Program-made: the position numbers and the translations under genes | In this document: in pieces, positions 61,255 to 64,000 of the stretch | How positions within the stretch are numbered: position 1 is the stretch's first letter | Layout: each line of letters opens with the position of its first letter | Assembly: GCA_027924645.1 (NCBI GenBank) | Contig: BSBN01001149.1 | Coordinates: 4,650,001 to 4,714,000, forward strand | Reading direction: 5' to 3' | Origin: Cunninghamia lanceolata | Taxonomy: Eukaryota; Streptophyta; Pinopsida; Cupressales; Cupressaceae | Length of the DNA stretch: 64,000 nt | The notes under the pieces: generated by a model | The model's database searches: none | The model's input: the letters and a program-made list of their open reading frames with translations, nothing else | Told to the model about the DNA's origin: nothing

Positions 61255-61350
61255 GGGGGTTTGGGGGCAACACCCCCAACAAGGTCGAGGGGCAGCGCCC
61301 CTCGCGGGGGTTTGGGGGCAGCGCCCCCAGCGGGGTCGAGGGGCAGCACC
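61255..61350. repeat. G-rich 51-bp minisatellite in D2
   Basis: One full unit (61255-61305) and most of a second (61306-61350). Each has GGGGGTTTGGGGG, GGGGGCAGCGCCCCC and GAGGGGCAGCGCCCCTC words, i.e. two strong hairpins and a possible G-quadruplex. Not present in D1. Confidence 0.85.
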
Positions 61351-61767
61351 AAGCCCAAATTAACACCTTTAAAACCATTCAGACCTTCATGGCACACATC
61401 ATTTTTCTGAGAAAATCGAACACTCATCTGCAATCCAAAAACTCATATAGTCGGCTGAGAACAAAAATTAGTACAGCGGAATACACTTCAGGCAGTAACA
61501 ACTTCGTATGACTGGCTAACTTCTCTTGGATGACTCGTACAGCTAAGAGATTTTTGTACGGCTTTGCATGGCCTCGCATTTTACTCTGTCTTCCTATCGT
61601 CCTTCCACTCCGCCTCTTTCTTCCCGTACAGCATGCAAAAAAATCTTGAAATGTCCCCTTTGTTTTTGTTTTTTTTTAATGTGGGGACGGGGATGGGTCG
61701 TACGCCGTACGGTCTGGCCATATGTCGTACTCTTCCCTTTTTTTTTTTTCCAATTTTTCCCGACATT

Positions 61768-62730
61768 TTATTTTTTTCGTCTTTTCCAATTTTTCATCCA
61801 TGTCAACCTGAATCGGATTTTTCTATTTTTCTCCGACGGGGTCCATGTTCGATCTGCAACTCCAACTTTATTAATTTTGTAATCGTCGACAGGGACCGGA
61901 ACTGTTGTCTTTCTTGGAACCAGAATTGTTGTCTTTCGAAAGCCGCATACTACGTTCAGCAAACTGTCTGACTTTTTAGCATCATTTTTTCTCTGTTGCT
62001 TTTCACCGATCGCCAAAAAATTGCAAGTCGGCAGAATTACTCTATAGTCCTTATTCTTTCTGTATGGTCTCTTTCTAGCCGATGTTTTCAATACTGTGTT
62101 CCCGTCGTTAGTTTCATCACCCCGATTCACCTTGCTTGTCAATGACTCTTCATACCTAATCACCTTGTCTGGTTCAAATGTATGTGCAAGTGTATCATCT
62201 ATCTTTGCTTCACCCTCTGTATATTCTTTCTATGCCTCTCCTAGTCGACTTGTCTCTGCCACTATTTGCTTTGTTACTTCCGGCTGATTATTACCTTCCT
62301 CCCCTTTGTCACTCATTACTGGTTCCCTCTTGCCAAGTGGTCGAGTGTTTGTCAATCCATCCAGTGCTTCATTCATCAACAATGTTTCGCTCGGCCCAAT
62401 ATTGCCGAGTGTTTCACTACTCGCCCGAGAGCATTTGCCACTTCCTCTTATTGAAATCATATTACACTCCGGTTGGAAGAATTCATAGTCTTCCATCTGC
62501 CAGTGGAAGAGCCCACTAAAGGAATTAGTTTCGTCCTCATAACATTCTTGCAGTTTTAATACTCCTTCCTCATCAGGTTCTATTGGCCCTTTGCCAATTG
62601 ACTCCCCTCTGTTTGTATCGGAATCTGATGCCAACTCTTCGCTTACAGCCTATGTTCTTAGATCTATGACGATCTTCTTGCCTTTATTCTCTATTGACAA
62701 TGTGTTCTTTTTCCAGTTATGGTTGGCCTT
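61768..62730 (-). pseudogene. D2 post-protease tail
   Basis: Collinear with the D1 tail. It keeps GLFHWQMEDYEFFQPECNMI unchanged, the EALDGLTNTRPLGKREPVM region and the basic RPYRKNKDYRVILPTCNFLA segment, and then runs to a Lys/Arg-rich end at 61768. The SLGNSRPTSE decapeptide array seen in D1 is reduced to one or two units. One stop near 62228 separates two open segments (62634-62230 and 62163-61768). Unknown function; conservation in two copies suggests it was under selection in the family. Confidence 0.65.
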
Positions 62731-63430
62731 GGCGGCTATCAGCCACCCTCGGCCGAGTAATGCATCGTACGACGCATTTTGTGTTGTTATGACTACAAAG
62801 TTTAACCGAAAGAGTTGGGTGCCAATCTTCACTTTCTGAGCCATTAGCACTCCCAACGCTTTAATTTCGTGCTGGTCTGCTCCCAGTAACTAGAAATTCT
62901 ACGGCCATAATGTAGGTTTTCCCAAGCACCTCCACGTATCTTCTGTCAACACATTCACTCCCGATCCACCGTCGATTATTGTGTTCATCAGGTGACATCC
63001 ACCAATTTCCATGTGTACGACGATTGGATTCTTGCCATTGTTAACTGCCAACAATCTCGGATCGATGACTTGTTCTCCTTCCAGCGGTGGCTCCACTATG
63101 ACATCTTCGTCCTTCGTTTGCCCGTTTGGGTTCCCTTCCATCACCTTCAAGATTGCCATCCTCAGTTGCGGCATGCTATGTAAAAGATCTGCTATCTTGA
63201 CCGATACAGTGGTTTGTAACACCTGATTCACGATACTCTTGTCTAACTCTGGTCGTATGGTAGTTGCTTTTCTGTTCTTCCCTTTCGTTTCCATTGCCAT
63301 CTCTACTTCTTTCCTAGCCTCCCGAAGTCTCTCGTTTTCAGTTCGGGGATCTGGATACATCGCTTTTTTCCATTGTGCTCGGGTGACCGCCAGGATCTCT
63401 TCATCCTTTTCCTTGAAACTGATGAGGTTC
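62731..63430 (-). pseudogene. D2 aspartic protease domain
   Basis: Retropepsin core with NTIIDGGSGVNVLTEDTWRC, then ALLGRGWLIAAKANHNW, which is the LGRPWL-type C-terminal motif and better preserved than in D1. Linker residues EDVIVEPPLEGEQVIDP match D1. A stop near 62892 (the position of the Trp-Pro pair) breaks the frame. The Gag-protease junction lies inside one open frame (62899-63729), as expected for a fused gag-protease protein. Confidence 0.8.
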
Positions 63431-64000
63431 GCCCCTTTTTGCTTCGGGCAATCTTTTTCTTCGTGATCTCCAAGCCCACACCACATGCATAATGCATTTA
63501 TTGTGTTCTGATTATTGTTCGAGCATTCTCTTGCAAAGTGTCCCCATTTGTTACATTGCCAACACTGTATCATAGGTCGGCCCTTATTGTCGTACTGCAA
63601 TCTGTTTCTGGGGCTATTATTATTAATCCTTCTGTTATTCCGGTACCCTCCCAGGGATGCATTCAGACTATTCTGAGGCTTCGGAGGTGTTGTCGACGGA
63701 GTTGACGATTCTCCTTGTGTAAAGAGCACCTAGGTACTTCTTGCTTTTAGGTTAAATGGGCATTCCTTGATTGAATGTCCCATTACCTGGCATATATCAC
63801 AAAATAACTTTCTTGGACAGTTTGCTTTTATGTGACCTTCCCCGTTGCACTTGGTGCACCATAATTCTCGGCCTTCTTTAGTTGTCTATTTATCAGTCTT
63901 CAGTTCTTTCATCATGCGGATCATATCTCTCCTCAGTGCCTGAATGGTTTTTGACTCGCCTTCACTGCTGTCATCACCCGTACTTTCATCGTCCTCGGTC
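63431..64000 (-). pseudogene. D2 gag nucleocapsid (partial)
   Basis: C-terminal gag with zinc knuckles CWQCNKWGHFAREC and CMWCGLGDHEEKDC in the open frame, and two further knuckles (CTKCNGEGHIKANC-like and CDICQVMGHSIKEC) beyond a stop near 63732. The match to D1 is close throughout. The capsid part lies outside the window. Confidence 0.75.

Larger units (their letters stand above)
60703..64000 (-). mobile_element. D2: second gag-protease-only LTR element, cut by window end
   Basis: Its 3' LTR (60703-61010, 308 bp) begins TGTTTACTGG and ends CCGCCTAACA on plus. The purine tract (GGGGGGGATGA on minus) adjoins it. Internal coding is collinear with D1: tail (61768-62730), protease (62731-63430), nucleocapsid (63431 to the window end). 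Its 5' LTR lies outside the window. It is inserted in LTR C3. Confidence 0.85.

Noticed and set aside
1..64000. tRNA, rRNA or CRISPR features
   Set aside because: I looked for cloverleaf-like blocks, conserved rRNA words and regularly spaced short repeats and saw none. tRNA-like words found are retrotransposon primer-binding sites.

Overview
The window holds no complete host gene that I can recognise. It is a dense, nested stack of transposable elements, mostly LTR retrotransposons of the Ty3/gypsy type and pol-less (non-autonomous) LTR elements, plus one LINE fragment and one hAT-like DNA element. The retrotransposon types, the plant mobile domain gene, the many decayed copies, the solo LTRs and the long AT-rich spacers point to a seed plant with a large genome. 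A conifer-like gymnosperm is my best guess, but that is inference and not shown by any marker gene.

1-12 kb: a plus-strand Ty3/gypsy element keeps gag (1481-3466), protease (3487-4212) and the last residues of integrase (about 5383-5599). Reverse transcriptase, RNase H and the integrase core are gone. Downstream, on the opposite strand, sits a spliced plant-mobile-domain gene (7223-9521). An LTR-like block (about 9.9-11.7 kb) and a second gag leader (11.7-12.2 kb) follow. 12-17.6 kb: AT-rich spacer with telomere-like repeats in inverted orientation, a hairpin, a 104-bp tandem duplication and two candidate exons of an unidentified gene (16326-17021).

17.6-25.3 kb: a structurally complete LTR element on the minus strand (17598-25291, target duplication GCCAT). 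It has a primer-binding site, a four-zinc-knuckle gag, an unknown ORF of about 1,090 codons and a polypurine tract, but no pol. 25.3-27.5 kb: a decayed plus-strand gypsy gag-protease.

27.5-38.5 kb: a second unknown long ORF (minus strand) is broken by three insertions, each with its own target duplication: a solo LTR (AAGAG), a hAT-like element (TTAGAACC) and D1, a gag-protease-only LTR element (ATAGG). 39-42.3 kb: LINE ORF1 remnant split by a solo LTR (GAATG).

42.7-55 kb: a minus-strand Ty3/gypsy element with recognisable gag, protease, RT, RNase H and integrase. It is split by solo LTR B1 (GTCAT), which itself contains solo LTR C1 (ATGCC), and by solo LTR C2 (GTTTG). 55.5-64 kb: more LTRs (B2 holding C3 holding D2). 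D2 is a second gag-protease-only element that runs off the window end.

Seven exact target-site duplications of 5 bp and one of 8 bp let the insertion order be read directly. All coding segments listed are decayed to some extent, so none is likely to give an active protein as it stands. The best-preserved unusual genes are the antisense plant-mobile-domain gene and the long unknown ORF in the 17.6-25.3 kb element.
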